A stretch of DNA of 64,000 bases from Gemmatimonadota bacterium (GCA_007121455.1 SKKN01000006.1:62001-126000); one strand, 5' to 3'; counted from the stretch's first letter, positions 42,982 through 52,366 are shown. The notes: generated by a model not told the origin, from the sequence alone. Made by a program: numbers and translations.

Positions 42982-43434
42982 ATGACTTGGTGGAAGAAGC
43001 TCTTCGGGGGTCCGGGCGACTCGGAACGGGTCGACTACTATCAAGAGGGCCTGGTTTTGCTCAGGGAGGGCAAGTTCCATGAGGCGCTCACGTCTTTTCG
43101 GCTGGCGCTCAAGGAATCCCCCGGCGATCCGGTCGTGCTGCAGCAGATCGCCATCGCCTACACCCGGATCGGGATGACCGAGGAAGCGACGAAAACCTAC
43201 CGACACGTCCTTCAGAAGGACCCTGGCGCACCCGGGGCCCACTACGGGCTGGCCTACCTTCTGCTCCACGGCGGGCGCGAGTCGGAGGCGGCCACTCATC
43301 TCGAAGCCTTCCTGGACAACGCGCCCGTCGAAGCTGAGGCTGGGGAGCACATCCTGCACGCCCGGTCCACCCTTGCTCGCCTCCGCGGTGACGTCGAGGC
43401 GGACACGCCACTATCGAGTGATGACCATGTCTAA
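42982..43434 (+). CDS. Tetratricopeptide-repeat protein
   Basis: 150 aa. After MTWWKKLFGGPGDSE come about three TPR units (YYQEGLVLLREGKFHEALTSF, VVLQQIAIAYTRIGMTEEAT, HYGLAYLLLHGGRESEAATH). No signal peptide and no catalytic domain. TPRs mediate protein contacts; the partner is unknown. The OsmC gene starts inside its 3' end, so the two are coupled. Confidence 0.82.
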   Translation: MTWWKKLFGGPGDSERVDYYQEGLVLLREGKFHEALTSFRLALKESPGDPVVLQQIAIAYTRIGMTEEATKTYRHVLQKDPGAPGAHYGLAYLLLHGGRESEAATHLEAFLDNAPVEAEAGEHILHARSTLARLRGDVEADTPLSSDDHV

Positions 43435-43837
43435 GCGATCCGCCGAGCTCCGTTGGAGTGGGAAGGGCCTCTCCTTCCGCGGCCGAGGAGGAGACGGGCC
43501 GGAAGTTTCCCTCGACGGTGAGTCGCGGGAGGGGCCGGCCCCGATGGAGGCCCTCCTTCTGAGCCTCGCCGGGTGCATGGGTGTCGACGTATTGGCGATC
43601 CTGAAAAAGTCGCGGGTACCCCTCTCGAGCCTCGAGATTTTCACGGAAGGGGAGCGCGCTCCGGAGGCTCCTGAACGGTTCACCCGGATCCGGATGGTCT
43701 TCAGGGTCGAAGGCGTGGAGGAGGACCACCTTCCGCGTCTCGAACGCGCGATTCACCTTTCCGTCGAGAAGTACTGCAGCGTCTTCCACACTCTCCGGGA
43801 AGACATCGAGTTCGAAACCGCCATCGAGCGGAGCTGA
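43421..43837 (+). CDS. OsmC/Ohr-family protein
   Basis: 138 aa from ATG 43421 (ATG 43427 also possible), overlapping the TPR gene by 14 bp. The two redox Cys of the family are in LLSLAGCMGVDVL (about Cys48) and VEKYCSVFHTL (about Cys117). The YhfA-like subgroup shares this form. It would reduce organic hydroperoxides or act on small thiol-reactive compounds. A weak ribosome-binding site suggests dependence on translation of the upstream gene. Confidence 0.85.
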   Translation: MTMSKRSAELRWSGKGLSFRGRGGDGPEVSLDGESREGPAPMEALLLSLAGCMGVDVLAILKKSRVPLSSLEIFTEGERAPEAPERFTRIRMVFRVEGVEEDHLPRLERAIHLSVEKYCSVFHTLREDIEFETAIERS

Positions 43838-43887
43838 TCCTCGGCAGCGGCAGGCCCCCACGCGAAAGATCGAGGAGGTGACCCAGA

Positions 43888-45756
43888 ATGGATGCCACCG
43901 CCACAGCGAGCGCTTCCAATTACGCGGCCAACCCCGCAGATCTCCCATCCGGAACGCTTACGAAGCTGTTTCACGGGAGCACCGAGCGGAATCGATCCCG
44001 CTCGGCATTCCGGTACTTCAACGGGGCAGCCTGGCAGGACATCACGTACGGGGAAGCACGGAGGCTGGCTGCCCGCGTCACCGGCGCGCTGAAGGAGCTC
44101 GACCTGGAGCGAGGGGAAAGGGTCGCGATCCTCTCCGAGAACCGACCCGAATGGGCGCTTTCCGACTACGGCTGCCTCGTCGCCGGTGTCGTGGATGTGC
44201 CGATCTACGCGACGCTCACTCCGGACCAGATCGCATACATTCTCGAAGATTCCGGTGCGCGACTCATTTTCTGCTCGACGCCGGAGCAGTTGGCGAAGGT
44301 CGAGAGGATTCGCTCCGGGTTGCCGGAGCTGTCCCACGTCGTGGTGTTCGATTCGCCGGAGACGCGCCCGGAAGGAGTGTTGACGTGGGATGAATTCCTC
44401 GCGAAGGGGGACGGTTGGGATGGCGTCGCGGACGATGCCGTCTTTTCGGAGGAGGTCGAGCGCGCGGCTCCGGATCAGGTCGCGACGATCCTCTATACTT
44501 CGGGAACGACGGGGGACCCCAAAGGGGTCATGCTCACCCATGACAACCTGTTTTCGAACATCGAGGCGACGAGTCGCCTGCTTTCCATGGGCACCGACGA
44601 CTCGACGCTTTCCTTCCTTCCCCTCTCCCACGTCTTCCAGAGGATGGTCGACTACTACCTCTTCGGCAGTGGAGTGCTGATCGCCTATGCCCGCTCGATC
44701 GACACGGTCGCGGAAGACCTGAGGACGATCCGGCCTACGATCGTGGTGTCCGTTCCCCGGCTGTACGAGAAGGTCCACGCGAAGGTGACGGAGGCCGGTG
44801 GGCTCAAGGGGCAGCTGGTACAGTGGGCCAAGTCCGTGGGTGAACGATGGGCGGATGCACGTCTCGAGGGGAGAACACCGGACCTCTCCGTCCGGCTGCA
44901 ATACCCCCTCGCGAACGCCCTCGTATTCAAGAAGCTCCGGGAAGGAGTCGGAGGACGGCTGAAGTTCTTCGTCAGCGGAGGCGCACCTCTCTCTCCCGAG
45001 ATCAACAAGTTCTTCTATTCGGCGGGCATCCTGATCCTGGAGGGGTACGGGCTGACCGAGACGAGCCCGGTCACGAACGTCAATACGCCGGAAGCCCTCA
45101 AGATCGGGACCGTGGGGCGGCCCGTACCGGGAACCGAGATCAGGATTGCCGAGGACGGTGAGATCCTCGTCCGAGGCCGCCAGGTAATGAAGGGGTACTT
45201 CAACCGACCGGAGGCGACGGCCGAAGCGATCACCGAGGACGGGTGGTTCCATACCGGGGATATCGGGGAGCTCGATGCAGAGGGGTTTCTGCGGATCACG
45301 GATCGGAAGAAGGATCTGATCGTGACGGCAGGGGGGAAGAACGTGGCTCCTCAGCCGATCGAGGGTCGCCTGAAGGAGAATCGGTTCATCGATCAGCCCG
45401 TGCTGGTGGGGGACCGGAGGAAGTTCCTCTCTCTTCTCGTGGTCCCGAGCTTTGAAACCCTCGAGTCGTGGGCCCGGGATAAGGGGTTGTCCTTTTCCGG
45501 CCGCCGTGAGCTCCTCGAGCGGGAAGAGGTTCACCGCCTCTTCGAGAACGAGGTCGCCCGGGAGATGAAGGAATACGCACGGGTGGAGGTTCCCAAGAAG
45601 ATCGTATTGCTGGACGAGGAGTTCACGATCGAGGACGGCTCCCTGACCCCGACGCAGAAGGTCAAGCGGCGCGTGGTGGAGGAGCGGCTCGGAGAGGTCA
45701 TCGACTCACTGTACGACGAAGGCCGCCGCGACCAGACGGTCTTCCTGCCCTGGTAA
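43888..45756 (+). CDS. Long-chain fatty acid-CoA ligase
   Basis: 622 aa, ATG preceded by GAGGAGGTGA. The AMP-forming ligase motifs are complete: ILYTSGTTGDPKGVMLTHDN (P-loop), GYGLTETSPVTN, DGWFHTGDIGELDAEGFL and ITDRKKDLIVTAGGKNVAPQ, with a long C-terminal lid domain. The length and the extended linker resemble the FAA/FadD15-type enzymes used for membrane-associated acyl activation. It makes acyl-CoA from fatty acid, ATP and CoA. cutA follows after 7 bp. Confidence 0.93.
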   Translation: MDATATASASNYAANPADLPSGTLTKLFHGSTERNRSRSAFRYFNGAAWQDITYGEARRLAARVTGALKELDLERGERVAILSENRPEWALSDYGCLVAGVVDVPIYATLTPDQIAYILEDSGARLIFCSTPEQLAKVERIRSGLPELSHVVVFDSPETRPEGVLTWDEFLAKGDGWDGVADDAVFSEEVERAAPDQVATILYTSGTTGDPKGVMLTHDNLFSNIEATSRLLSMGTDDSTLSFLPLSHVFQRMVDYYLFGSGVLIAYARSIDTVAEDLRTIRPTIVVSVPRLYEKVHAKVTEAGGLKGQLVQWAKSVGERWADARLEGRTPDLSVRLQYPLANALVFKKLREGVGGRLKFFVSGGAPLSPEINKFFYSAGILILEGYGLTETSPVTNVNTPEALKIGTVGRPVPGTEIRIAEDGEILVRGRQVMKGYFNRPEATAEAITEDGWFHTGDIGELDAEGFLRITDRKKDLIVTAGGKNVAPQPIEGRLKENRFIDQPVLVGDRRKFLSLLVVPSFETLESWARDKGLSFSGRRELLEREEVHRLFENEVAREMKEYARVEVPKKIVLLDEEFTIEDGSLTPTQKVKRRVVEERLGEVIDSLYDEGRRDQTVFLPW

Positions 45757-45763
45757 TTCGAAG

Positions 45764-46099
45764 ATGTCGGAGATCCGCGTCGTACTCGTGACGGCTCCCA
45801 GCCAGGAGGAGGGAGAGCGGCTGGCGCGCTCCCTCGTATCCGAGCGGCTGGCAGCTTGCGGAAATGTGATCCCTCGCGTCGAGTCGGTGTACTGGTGGGA
45901 GGGTGAGGTGCAACAGGATTCAGAGGTCCTGCTCATCCTGAAGACCACGGCGGGGCGGGTCGATACGCTCGTCCGCCGAGTGAAGGATCTGCATTCGTAC
46001 GATGTTCCTGAAGCGCTGGCCCTCCCCGTGCGGGAGGGATTGGAGGAATACATGGATTGGGTGGCTAAGGAGTGCATGGGGGACTCCACGGAGGGATGA
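45764..46099 (+). CDS. cutA: CutA1 divalent-ion tolerance protein
   Basis: 111 aa, full length. VVLVTAPSQEEGERLARSLVSERLAACGNVIP and VYWWEGEVQQDSEVLLILKT are diagnostic for the trimeric ferredoxin-like fold. ELAA-type Cys33 (LAACGNV) and downstream YDVPEALALPV are conserved. Linked to copper/divalent metal tolerance, although the mechanism is not settled. Coupled to the next TPR gene by an ATGA overlap. Confidence 0.95.
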   Translation: MSEIRVVLVTAPSQEEGERLARSLVSERLAACGNVIPRVESVYWWEGEVQQDSEVLLILKTTAGRVDTLVRRVKDLHSYDVPEALALPVREGLEEYMDWVAKECMGDSTEG

Positions 46100-46938
46100 G
46101 CGGAAAGAAACGAGAGCAGGAGGAGATGGATCTCCCGGTCGAAGGAGAGGAAGAAGAGCGCCCGCAGGATGAGGATCCCGCGGACCCACCCGTGGAGCTC
46201 GCGGAGGACCTGTCTCGCCACGCATCGTCGGAGGAGGACGCGGTGCCTGTCCGGGCAGGGAGCGGCTCCGGGACGCATGCCGGCTCGGGGGGGGAGCCCG
46301 GCGTCGAGGAGGGGGCGGACGATCCGCTCCAGGCCGGCCTTCATCGTGCACGAGCCCTCGTCGGGGAAGGCCGGGTGCGGGAGGCGATCGAGCTGTATCG
46401 CTCGCTCACGAAGGCCTTTCCCGAGAGCGTGAAGGCGAAGAACAACCTGGGTGTCCTCTTCGATGAGACCGGCGCGCACGAGATGGCGCTCGAGCAATTC
46501 CAGGGAGCTCGAGACCTCGACCCGGAGAACGTGGATGTCCTCTCGAACCTGGGGGCATGTCTCGGGGCCGTGAACCGCTTCGAGGCGGCGGAGCGAGAGC
46601 TTCGGAAGGCCCTTCGGCTCCAGCCGGAACGTGTGGACGTTCGGGCGAACCTCGGGGTCCTTTTCTATCGGCGGGGGCTCTATGCCGAAGCAGAGCATGA
46701 GCTCCGGTGGGTGTGCAGCAGGGATTCGAGCCACGGCCCCGCGCACCTCTATCGGGGGGAGGCCTTGAACCGCCTGGGCCGAGTGGATGATGCGCTCGAA
46801 ATGTTGAAGCGCGCTTCGCACCTTCAGCCCGAAAATCCGCGACCGTACTACGTTATGGGGATCCTCTACGACCGAAAGCACCTCCCACAGGAGGCCGGGG
46901 AGATGTACCGGAAGGCGCGAGAGCTGTCGACCCGGTGA
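46096..46938 (+). CDS. TPR protein with acidic N-terminus
   Basis: 280 aa. The first 75 residues are highly acidic and probably disordered (EGEEEERPQDEDPADPPVEL). From about residue 80 there are about five to six TPR units (GLHRARALVGEGRVREAIEL, AKNNLGVLFDETGAHEMALE, LSNLGACLGAVNRFEAAERE, ANLGVLFYRRGLYAEAEHEL, AHLYRGEALNRLGRVDDALE). No secretion signal. Its ATG overlaps the cutA stop, and its stop overlaps the macro-like gene start (GTGA). Confidence 0.85.
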   Translation: MSGKKREQEEMDLPVEGEEEERPQDEDPADPPVELAEDLSRHASSEEDAVPVRAGSGSGTHAGSGGEPGVEEGADDPLQAGLHRARALVGEGRVREAIELYRSLTKAFPESVKAKNNLGVLFDETGAHEMALEQFQGARDLDPENVDVLSNLGACLGAVNRFEAAERELRKALRLQPERVDVRANLGVLFYRRGLYAEAEHELRWVCSRDSSHGPAHLYRGEALNRLGRVDDALEMLKRASHLQPENPRPYYVMGILYDRKHLPQEAGEMYRKARELSTR

Positions 46939-47444
46939 TCCGTGTCGTGCTTTCGAGCCCGGAGCTCCTGGAGGCCGAGGCGATCCTCCGCTCGGTGAGC
47001 GACGAGCTCGAGGCCGTGACCCCCGTGGAGAAGCGGCTCGGCGTCGTGGCGGGGTCCGCGATCCTCGAGCGACTTCGCAGCGTCGGATCCCTCCCCGTGG
47101 GGGGGGCCGTCATCACGCCGGGGGGGGACCTCTCCGCGGCGTTCTTCATCCATGTGGTCATCCTCTCTCGCGATGAGCCCGTCACGGCACCGGGAGTGGG
47201 CCGTGCGCTCGTCAACGGACTCCGCAGAGCGGCGGAATGGGGGGTCGAGAGGCTCGTCCTCCCTCCTCTCGGCACGGGTGTGGGGAACCTGGACGCCGAG
47301 ACGGCGGCACAGGTTATGGCCGACACGCTCCGGGAGCACATGGTGGTCACGGAGTTCCCGGCCGAGGTGGTAGTGGCGGTGGCGAACGAGTATGAGGAGG
47401 ACGCCTTCCGCCGGGAGGTGGAGCGGGTGCAGCGCCGAGGGTGA
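46935..47444 (+). CDS. Macro-domain-like protein
   Basis: 169 aa from GTG 46935. The central and C-terminal part resembles a macro (ADP-ribose-binding) fold: VGGAVITPGG, FFIHVVILSRDE (the VIH strand), and VERLVLPPLGTGVGNLDAETAAQVMADTL (the phosphate loop GTGVG). The N-terminal NAAN-type motif and its ligand Asn are missing; GVVAGSAIL stands roughly there. Ligand binding may therefore differ. It lies between a TPR gene and a transglutaminase-like gene, with coupled start. Confidence 0.65.
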   Translation: MIRVVLSSPELLEAEAILRSVSDELEAVTPVEKRLGVVAGSAILERLRSVGSLPVGGAVITPGGDLSAAFFIHVVILSRDEPVTAPGVGRALVNGLRRAAEWGVERLVLPPLGTGVGNLDAETAAQVMADTLREHMVVTEFPAEVVVAVANEYEEDAFRREVERVQRRG

Positions 47445-47497
47445 CCTGTCGCCGAGCTTCGGGCGACGCTGCCTGGGCACCATCAGGGGGACGAGCC

Positions 47498-49081
47498 ATG
47501 GTTTCGAACCGGAGAGCGGCCATCGGGGTGGGCGTCCTGATCGTGTGGGCCGCGATGGTCGGATGGCACGTCCACCGTGAGTACTTCGAGCCCGAGCTCA
47601 CCCGCCTGACACGGGCGACGATGTCACTCGCTCCCGGAACGAACTTCTACGCGCTCCGGATGGGGAACGAAACGGTGGGAACGGCCACATCCCGGCTGGA
47701 CACCGTTCCCGACGGTGGCGGCTTCATCCTCCAGGATCAGATGAATCTGGAGCTGGCAGCGCTCGGCCAGTCGGGCGGAGCGATGACCCAGACGAGGGTC
47801 TCTCTCAGCCCCACGCTTTCGATGGAAAGCTTCTCCTTCTCCCTCGCGTCGGACGCCGGTCGTTTCGAGGCGCGGGGATCCGTTTCCGGGGACACCCTCC
47901 TCACCGTCGATGTCGACGCCGGGGGAAGCGTGGAGGAAGTGAGCTTTCGCCTCCAGGATCCTCCGATCTTCGCCGCCGTGCTTCCCATCCGGGTGGCCAT
48001 GTCGGGAGAACTTCGGCCCGGCCGCACCTTCCGTTTCCCGGTCTTCGACCCCTCCACCGTCTCCACCCGAACCGTGGAGGTGCAGGTGCTCGCCCAGGAT
48101 ACGCTGATGGTTCCGGACACCGTGATCCGGGAGCCGGGGAGCGGCCGCTGGGTTCCGTCCGGACAGGTTGCCGTCCCGGCCTGGCAGATCTCCGAAGACT
48201 ACGGGGGAATCCGCGTGGAAAGTTGGATCGACGCCGACGGGCGGGTCCTTCGATCCTCGAGCCCGATGGGGTTCTCGATGGAGAAGACGGAATTCGAGCT
48301 CGCCCGGCAGGATCAGGACGATACGCGAAGTCGGGGAGGGGGGCGTGGGGCGGGTGCGGACGTCGTGCTGAACACCGCGATCGAGAGCAACGTGGACCTC
48401 GGCCGGGTCGAGACGCACGACGAGCTCCGGTTCCTCCTGTCCGGCGTGGATCTGGAGGGGTTCGACCTCGATGGGGGCCGGCAGGAGCTCCGGGGAGACA
48501 CGCTCATCGTCCGTCGGGAGTCCTGGAGCGAGTTGAGTCCGGAGTACGATCTGCCCTATCCTCGGATGGATCTGCGGGAAGCGCTTCAGCCGGAGCCGCT
48601 GATCCAGAGCGGCAACGAGCGGATCATCGCCGAGGCCCGTGAGGCGGTGAGTTGGCGCTCCCGGGGGGGGAACGATCCCAAGGCTTCGGCGCAACGCCTC
48701 AACGTTCATGTTCACCGGCTGATCAGGAAGGAGATGGCCTTCGCCATCCCAAGCGCGCTCCAGGTTCTGGAGACGCGGCGAGGCGACTGCAACGAGCACA
48801 CCGTCCTCTACGTCGCTCTCGCCCGCTCGCTGGGGCTTCCCGCCCGCACGGCCGTGGGGCTGGTCTACATGGAGGGAGCGTTCTTCTATCACTCCTGGCC
48901 CGAGGTCTGGCTCGGCGAGTGGGTCGCGATGGACCCGACCCTCGGGCAGTCGCCCGCGAGCGCCGCGCACATCCGTTTCAGGGTGGGCGGACTCGCGCAG
49001 CAGGTGGAGATCGCGCGCCTGATCGGCAGTCTCCGGATTCGGGTCCTCGACGAACTCCCTCGCGCAACGGAGGAGCGGTGA
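47498..49081 (+). CDS. Membrane-anchored transglutaminase-like protein
   Basis: 527 aa from ATG 47498. One N-terminal membrane anchor (about 7-25, IGVGVLIVWAAMVGW), a long beta-rich periplasmic region, then a transglutaminase core: RRGDCNEHTVLYVALARSLG with the Cys, AFFYHSWPEVWL with the His and VAMDPTLGQ with the Asp, a complete triad. Such proteins are thiol proteases or amidases more often than cross-linkers. The ABC ATPase gene starts on its stop codon (TGATG), which suggests the protein serves or is regulated with the transporter. Confidence 0.82.
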   Translation: MVSNRRAAIGVGVLIVWAAMVGWHVHREYFEPELTRLTRATMSLAPGTNFYALRMGNETVGTATSRLDTVPDGGGFILQDQMNLELAALGQSGGAMTQTRVSLSPTLSMESFSFSLASDAGRFEARGSVSGDTLLTVDVDAGGSVEEVSFRLQDPPIFAAVLPIRVAMSGELRPGRTFRFPVFDPSTVSTRTVEVQVLAQDTLMVPDTVIREPGSGRWVPSGQVAVPAWQISEDYGGIRVESWIDADGRVLRSSSPMGFSMEKTEFELARQDQDDTRSRGGGRGAGADVVLNTAIESNVDLGRVETHDELRFLLSGVDLEGFDLDGGRQELRGDTLIVRRESWSELSPEYDLPYPRMDLREALQPEPLIQSGNERIIAEAREAVSWRSRGGNDPKASAQRLNVHVHRLIRKEMAFAIPSALQVLETRRGDCNEHTVLYVALARSLGLPARTAVGLVYMEGAFFYHSWPEVWLGEWVAMDPTLGQSPASAAHIRFRVGGLAQQVEIARLIGSLRIRVLDELPRATEER

Positions 49082-49929
49082 TGTGGGATGGGAGCGAGGT
49101 CGACGAGGAGGCATCACACGGAGGAGAGACCGTGCTCCGGCTGACGGGTCTGGTGAAGCGCTACGGTGGCTTCACTGCCGTGGGAGGCGTCGATCTCGAG
49201 GTCTTCCCCGGAGAGATCTTCGGGTTCCTCGGCCCGAACGGTGCCGGGAAGACCACGACGATCCGGATGGTCGCGGGAGTGCTCCAGCCGTCCGAGGGAA
49301 GCATCCGGGTCGGCCCCCACGACATGGTTTCCGAGCCGTCCGCCGCCAAGTCGCAGGTCGGGTACATCCCCGACCGGCCCTTTCTCTACGAGAAGCTGAG
49401 CGGAGGCGAGTTCCTCCGCTTCGTCGCCGGGCTCTGGGGCAGGGAAGGGGCGCAGGTGGAGGAGCGGATCGACCGGTTTCTCGAGCTCTTCCATCTGACG
49501 GAGTGGCGCGACGAGCTGATCGGGAGCTACTCCCATGGAATGCGCCAGAAGCTCCTGATCAGCTCCGCACTGATCCACGATCCGGCGCTCGTCGTGATCG
49601 ACGAGCCCATGGTGGGACTGGACCCCCGTGCGGCACGCCTCCTCAAGGACCTTCTCCGCACGTATGTGCATGAAGGGGGCACCGTCTTCCTCTCCACGCA
49701 CACTTTGGAGGTGGCGGAGGCGCTCTGCGACCGTATCGCCATCATCCACACCGGCCGGATCATCGCCATGGGCTCGATGGAGGAGCTTCGCGCGGAGGCC
49801 GACGCGGGAGGAGCGCATCTCGAGGAGATCTTCCTGAAGGTCACGGGAGGGGACGAGATGGCGGAGGTGGTGGCGAGCCTCCGGGAGACTCTGGAGCGAG
49901 GGGGGGCGGGGAGTGCAGATCGGTCGTAG
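49081..49929 (+). CDS. ABC transporter ATP-binding protein
   Basis: 282 aa. Walker A FLGPNGAGKTTTIRMVAGVL, signature YSHGMRQKLLISSALI in the SHGMRQK form common in export and ABC-2 systems, Walker B LVVIDEPMVGLDPRA and H-loop STHTLEVAE are all present. The frame starts within the stop of the transglutaminase gene. The permease gene begins 17 bp before its end. Together they make an exporter of unknown substrate. Confidence 0.92.
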   Translation: MWDGSEVDEEASHGGETVLRLTGLVKRYGGFTAVGGVDLEVFPGEIFGFLGPNGAGKTTTIRMVAGVLQPSEGSIRVGPHDMVSEPSAAKSQVGYIPDRPFLYEKLSGGEFLRFVAGLWGREGAQVEERIDRFLELFHLTEWRDELIGSYSHGMRQKLLISSALIHDPALVVIDEPMVGLDPRAARLLKDLLRTYVHEGGTVFLSTHTLEVAEALCDRIAIIHTGRIIAMGSMEELRAEADAGGAHLEEIFLKVTGGDEMAEVVASLRETLERGGAGSADRS

Positions 49930-51613
49930 GTTGCCGGCTTTCCTCTTCCTTCTCCTCCCCAAGGTTCGCGCGAAGCTGAACCGGACCCGGGGGGACGACG
50001 GTGCGTCTCTGAAGTTCGGGGTGCTGGGGGCGATGGCAGTCGTGTTCTGGGTGGGGATCTTCGCCATGATCCACCGCATGCTCCTCTACTTCCGGGGCAC
50101 GGAGGGGATCGGCGATCTCCTGGCGGCGAAGCTCCTGGGGCTCGCGCTCCTCACCTTTCTCCTCATCCTGCTTCTCTCGAACATCATTACCGCCCTCTCC
50201 ACCTTCTTCCTGGCGAAGGACGTGGAGCTTCTGGTGGCGTCGCCCATCGACCCGCTCCACGTCTACTGGGCCCGCCTTTGCGAAAGCCTGGCGAACTCGT
50301 CGTGGATGGTACTCCTCCTGATGGTCCCGCTGGTGGGCGCGTATGCGGCGGTGTACGGCGCGAGCCTCTCCTTCTACCTGTTGACGGCAGCGGTCGTCCT
50401 TCCCTTTCTCGTGCTTCCCGCCGTCGCGGGAAGCGCCCTCACCCTGATCCTCGTCAACGTCTTCCCCGCCCGGAGGACGAGGGATCTCCTTGCTCTCGTC
50501 GGCCTGCTCGCGGCGGCCGGCGTCGTCGTGCTCGTACGCTTTCTCCAGCCCGAGCGGCTCGTGCGGCCGGACGAGTTCAGAAGCCTGGTCGACTTCATGG
50601 CGGCGCTCCGGACCCCGACGTCTCCCTGGCTTCCCAGCGAGTGGGCGTCGAGCGCCTTGATGACGCACCTCGGCGGCTCGTTCGAGCCCTTCCCCTTCCT
50701 CCTGCTGGTCAGCACCGCAGCGGCGTTTCTCGTCGTGGGCGGATGGCTCCACCTCCGCTACTTCCCCGAAGGATTCTCCAGGGCTCAGGAAGGTGCGGAG
50801 AAGAAGGAAGGTCGTACCCGGTCCAGGGCCTGGGAGCGACTGCTCCGCCCTGCGGACCTGCGGACCCGGGAGCTGGTCGCCAAGGAGGTTCGCGTCTTCT
50901 TCCGGGATACGACGCAGTGGTCGCAGCTCATACTCCTCGGCGTCCTGATCGTCGTCTACATCTACAACATCCAGGTGCTCCCGCTCACGACGAGCGACGA
51001 CCTCTCGTTTTTCCTGGTAAACGTGGTCTCCTTCCTGAACCTGGGATTGGCGGGGTTCGTCGTCGCGGCGATCGCCGCTCGGTTCATCTTTCCCGCGATG
51101 TCGCTCGAGGGAAGGATGATGTGGCTGCTGCGTTCGTCTCCGCTCGACCCGAGGAGGATCTTCTGGGTGAAGTACTGGGTCGGCACAGTTCCCCTCCTCC
51201 TCATCGCGATTCCGCTGATCGTGGCCACGAACCTCATCCTGGAGGTGTCGACGTTCATGCTCGTCGTCTCCACCGTTACGATGGCAGGAGCGACCTTCGC
51301 GATCACCGCCCTCGCACTGGGTTTCGGCGCCCTCTACCCGAACTTCGATACGGAGAATCCCGCGGAGATTCCGACTTCGTTCGGCGGTCTCCTCTTCATG
51401 ATGGCCGCGGTGGGATACCTGGCGCTCGTAGCGGTGTTCGAGGGATGGCCGGTCTACCTCTTCCTCCAGGCGCGACTCCAGGGTGCGACCCTGGGAGAGG
51501 CGGGGATCTTCCCTCTCGTGCTCGGCTTCGGTAGCGTCGCCGTGGTGACGGCGCTTGCGATCACCATACCCCTGCGGCTCGGCATCAGGAGCGTTCGGTC
51601 CAGTGACTTCTGA
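49913..51613 (+). CDS. Large ABC-type exporter permease
   Basis: 566 aa from GTG 49913, overlapping the ATPase gene by 17 bp. About 12 hydrophobic segments in two halves separated by a charged linker near residues 290-330 (EGAEKKEGRTRSRAWERLLRP). VFFRDTTQWSQLILLGVLIV and WLLRSSPLDPRRIFWVKYW are features of the putative ABC exporter family. The double length suggests a fusion of two permease halves. Substrate unknown. The stop lies inside the start of the next gene. Confidence 0.82.
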   Translation: MQIGRRLPAFLFLLLPKVRAKLNRTRGDDGASLKFGVLGAMAVVFWVGIFAMIHRMLLYFRGTEGIGDLLAAKLLGLALLTFLLILLLSNIITALSTFFLAKDVELLVASPIDPLHVYWARLCESLANSSWMVLLLMVPLVGAYAAVYGASLSFYLLTAAVVLPFLVLPAVAGSALTLILVNVFPARRTRDLLALVGLLAAAGVVVLVRFLQPERLVRPDEFRSLVDFMAALRTPTSPWLPSEWASSALMTHLGGSFEPFPFLLLVSTAAAFLVVGGWLHLRYFPEGFSRAQEGAEKKEGRTRSRAWERLLRPADLRTRELVAKEVRVFFRDTTQWSQLILLGVLIVVYIYNIQVLPLTTSDDLSFFLVNVVSFLNLGLAGFVVAAIAARFIFPAMSLEGRMMWLLRSSPLDPRRIFWVKYWVGTVPLLLIAIPLIVATNLILEVSTFMLVVSTVTMAGATFAITALALGFGALYPNFDTENPAEIPTSFGGLLFMMAAVGYLALVAVFEGWPVYLFLQARLQGATLGEAGIFPLVLGFGSVAVVTALAITIPLRLGIRSVRSSDF

Positions 51614-52310
51614 GTTCTCTACACCGTCGCCGAATTCCGAAGGAGGCCGGTGGGCGCTCTCCACCGGCGGGGGAAAGGACGCCACTCTCGCCCTCCATCG
51701 GGCACGCGCCGAGGGGCTGTCCGTGCCTCTGGCCTACAGTATCCACGAGGGGAATACGGGGAGGATCCGCTTCCACGGTACTCCGGCCGCGCTCCTTCGG
51801 GAACAGGCGGATGCTCTCGGCCTCGAGCTGATCCAGGCGGGTACGCATCCGGACGACTTCGAATCCGTCTACCTACGACTCCTTGAGGAGCTGGTCGGAA
51901 AGGAGGTGGAGGGAGTCGTCTACGGAAACATCCACCTGCGCGACGTTCGGGCCTGGTACGAGGAGCGCACTCGCCGCGAGGGGCTCTCCCACCTGGAGCC
52001 GTTGTGGGGTGGTGCTCCGAGGGAAATCGCCCGGGAATTCGTGGATCTGGGGTACCGTGCGACGGTCGTGGGCGTCGACCTGACCCTCGGTGATCCGTCG
52101 TGGCTGGGCCGGGAATTGGACCACGCGTTCGTGGATCAACTCGAGGGCTCCGGCGTCGATGCGTGCGGTGAGAGAGGGGAGTACCATACCTTCGTGTGGG
52201 ATGGGCCTCTCTTCCGGAAGCCGGTGGGGTTTCGGACGGGACGGATCCTGGAGCGGGACGGGCATCAGTTTCTCGACCTCCTTTCCGGACTTGGCGGAGC
52301 GGATGGCTGA
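51603..52310 (+). CDS. Dph6/DUF71-type ATP pyrophosphatase
   Basis: 235 aa from GTG 51603; an upstream start at 51555 is open but overlaps the permease more. ALSTGGGKDATLALHRA is the PP-loop (SGGKDS-like, Ser to Gly change at one place). VYGNIHLRDVRAWYEERTRREGL and EPLWGG are the DUF71 signature blocks, as is the C-terminal GERGEYHTFVWDGPLF. The eukaryotic and archaeal members amidate diphthine; bacteria lack diphthamide, so the bacterial substrate is unknown. Confidence 0.82.
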   Translation: MTSEFSTPSPNSEGGRWALSTGGGKDATLALHRARAEGLSVPLAYSIHEGNTGRIRFHGTPAALLREQADALGLELIQAGTHPDDFESVYLRLLEELVGKEVEGVVYGNIHLRDVRAWYEERTRREGLSHLEPLWGGAPREIAREFVDLGYRATVVGVDLTLGDPSWLGRELDHAFVDQLEGSGVDACGERGEYHTFVWDGPLFRKPVGFRTGRILERDGHQFLDLLSGLGGADG

Positions 52311-52337
52311 GCTGAGTGGCCTTCTTCGAGCCGCGTC

Positions 52338-52366
52338 TCGACAAGACACGATCCGGGGTCCATATT
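52338..52366 (+). promoter_or_regulatory. Promoter of the small membrane-protein gene
   Basis: TCGACA (52338-52343), 17 bp, CATATT (52361-52366). The start of transcription would be near 52373, about 70 bp before ATG 52442. Confidence 0.5.
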
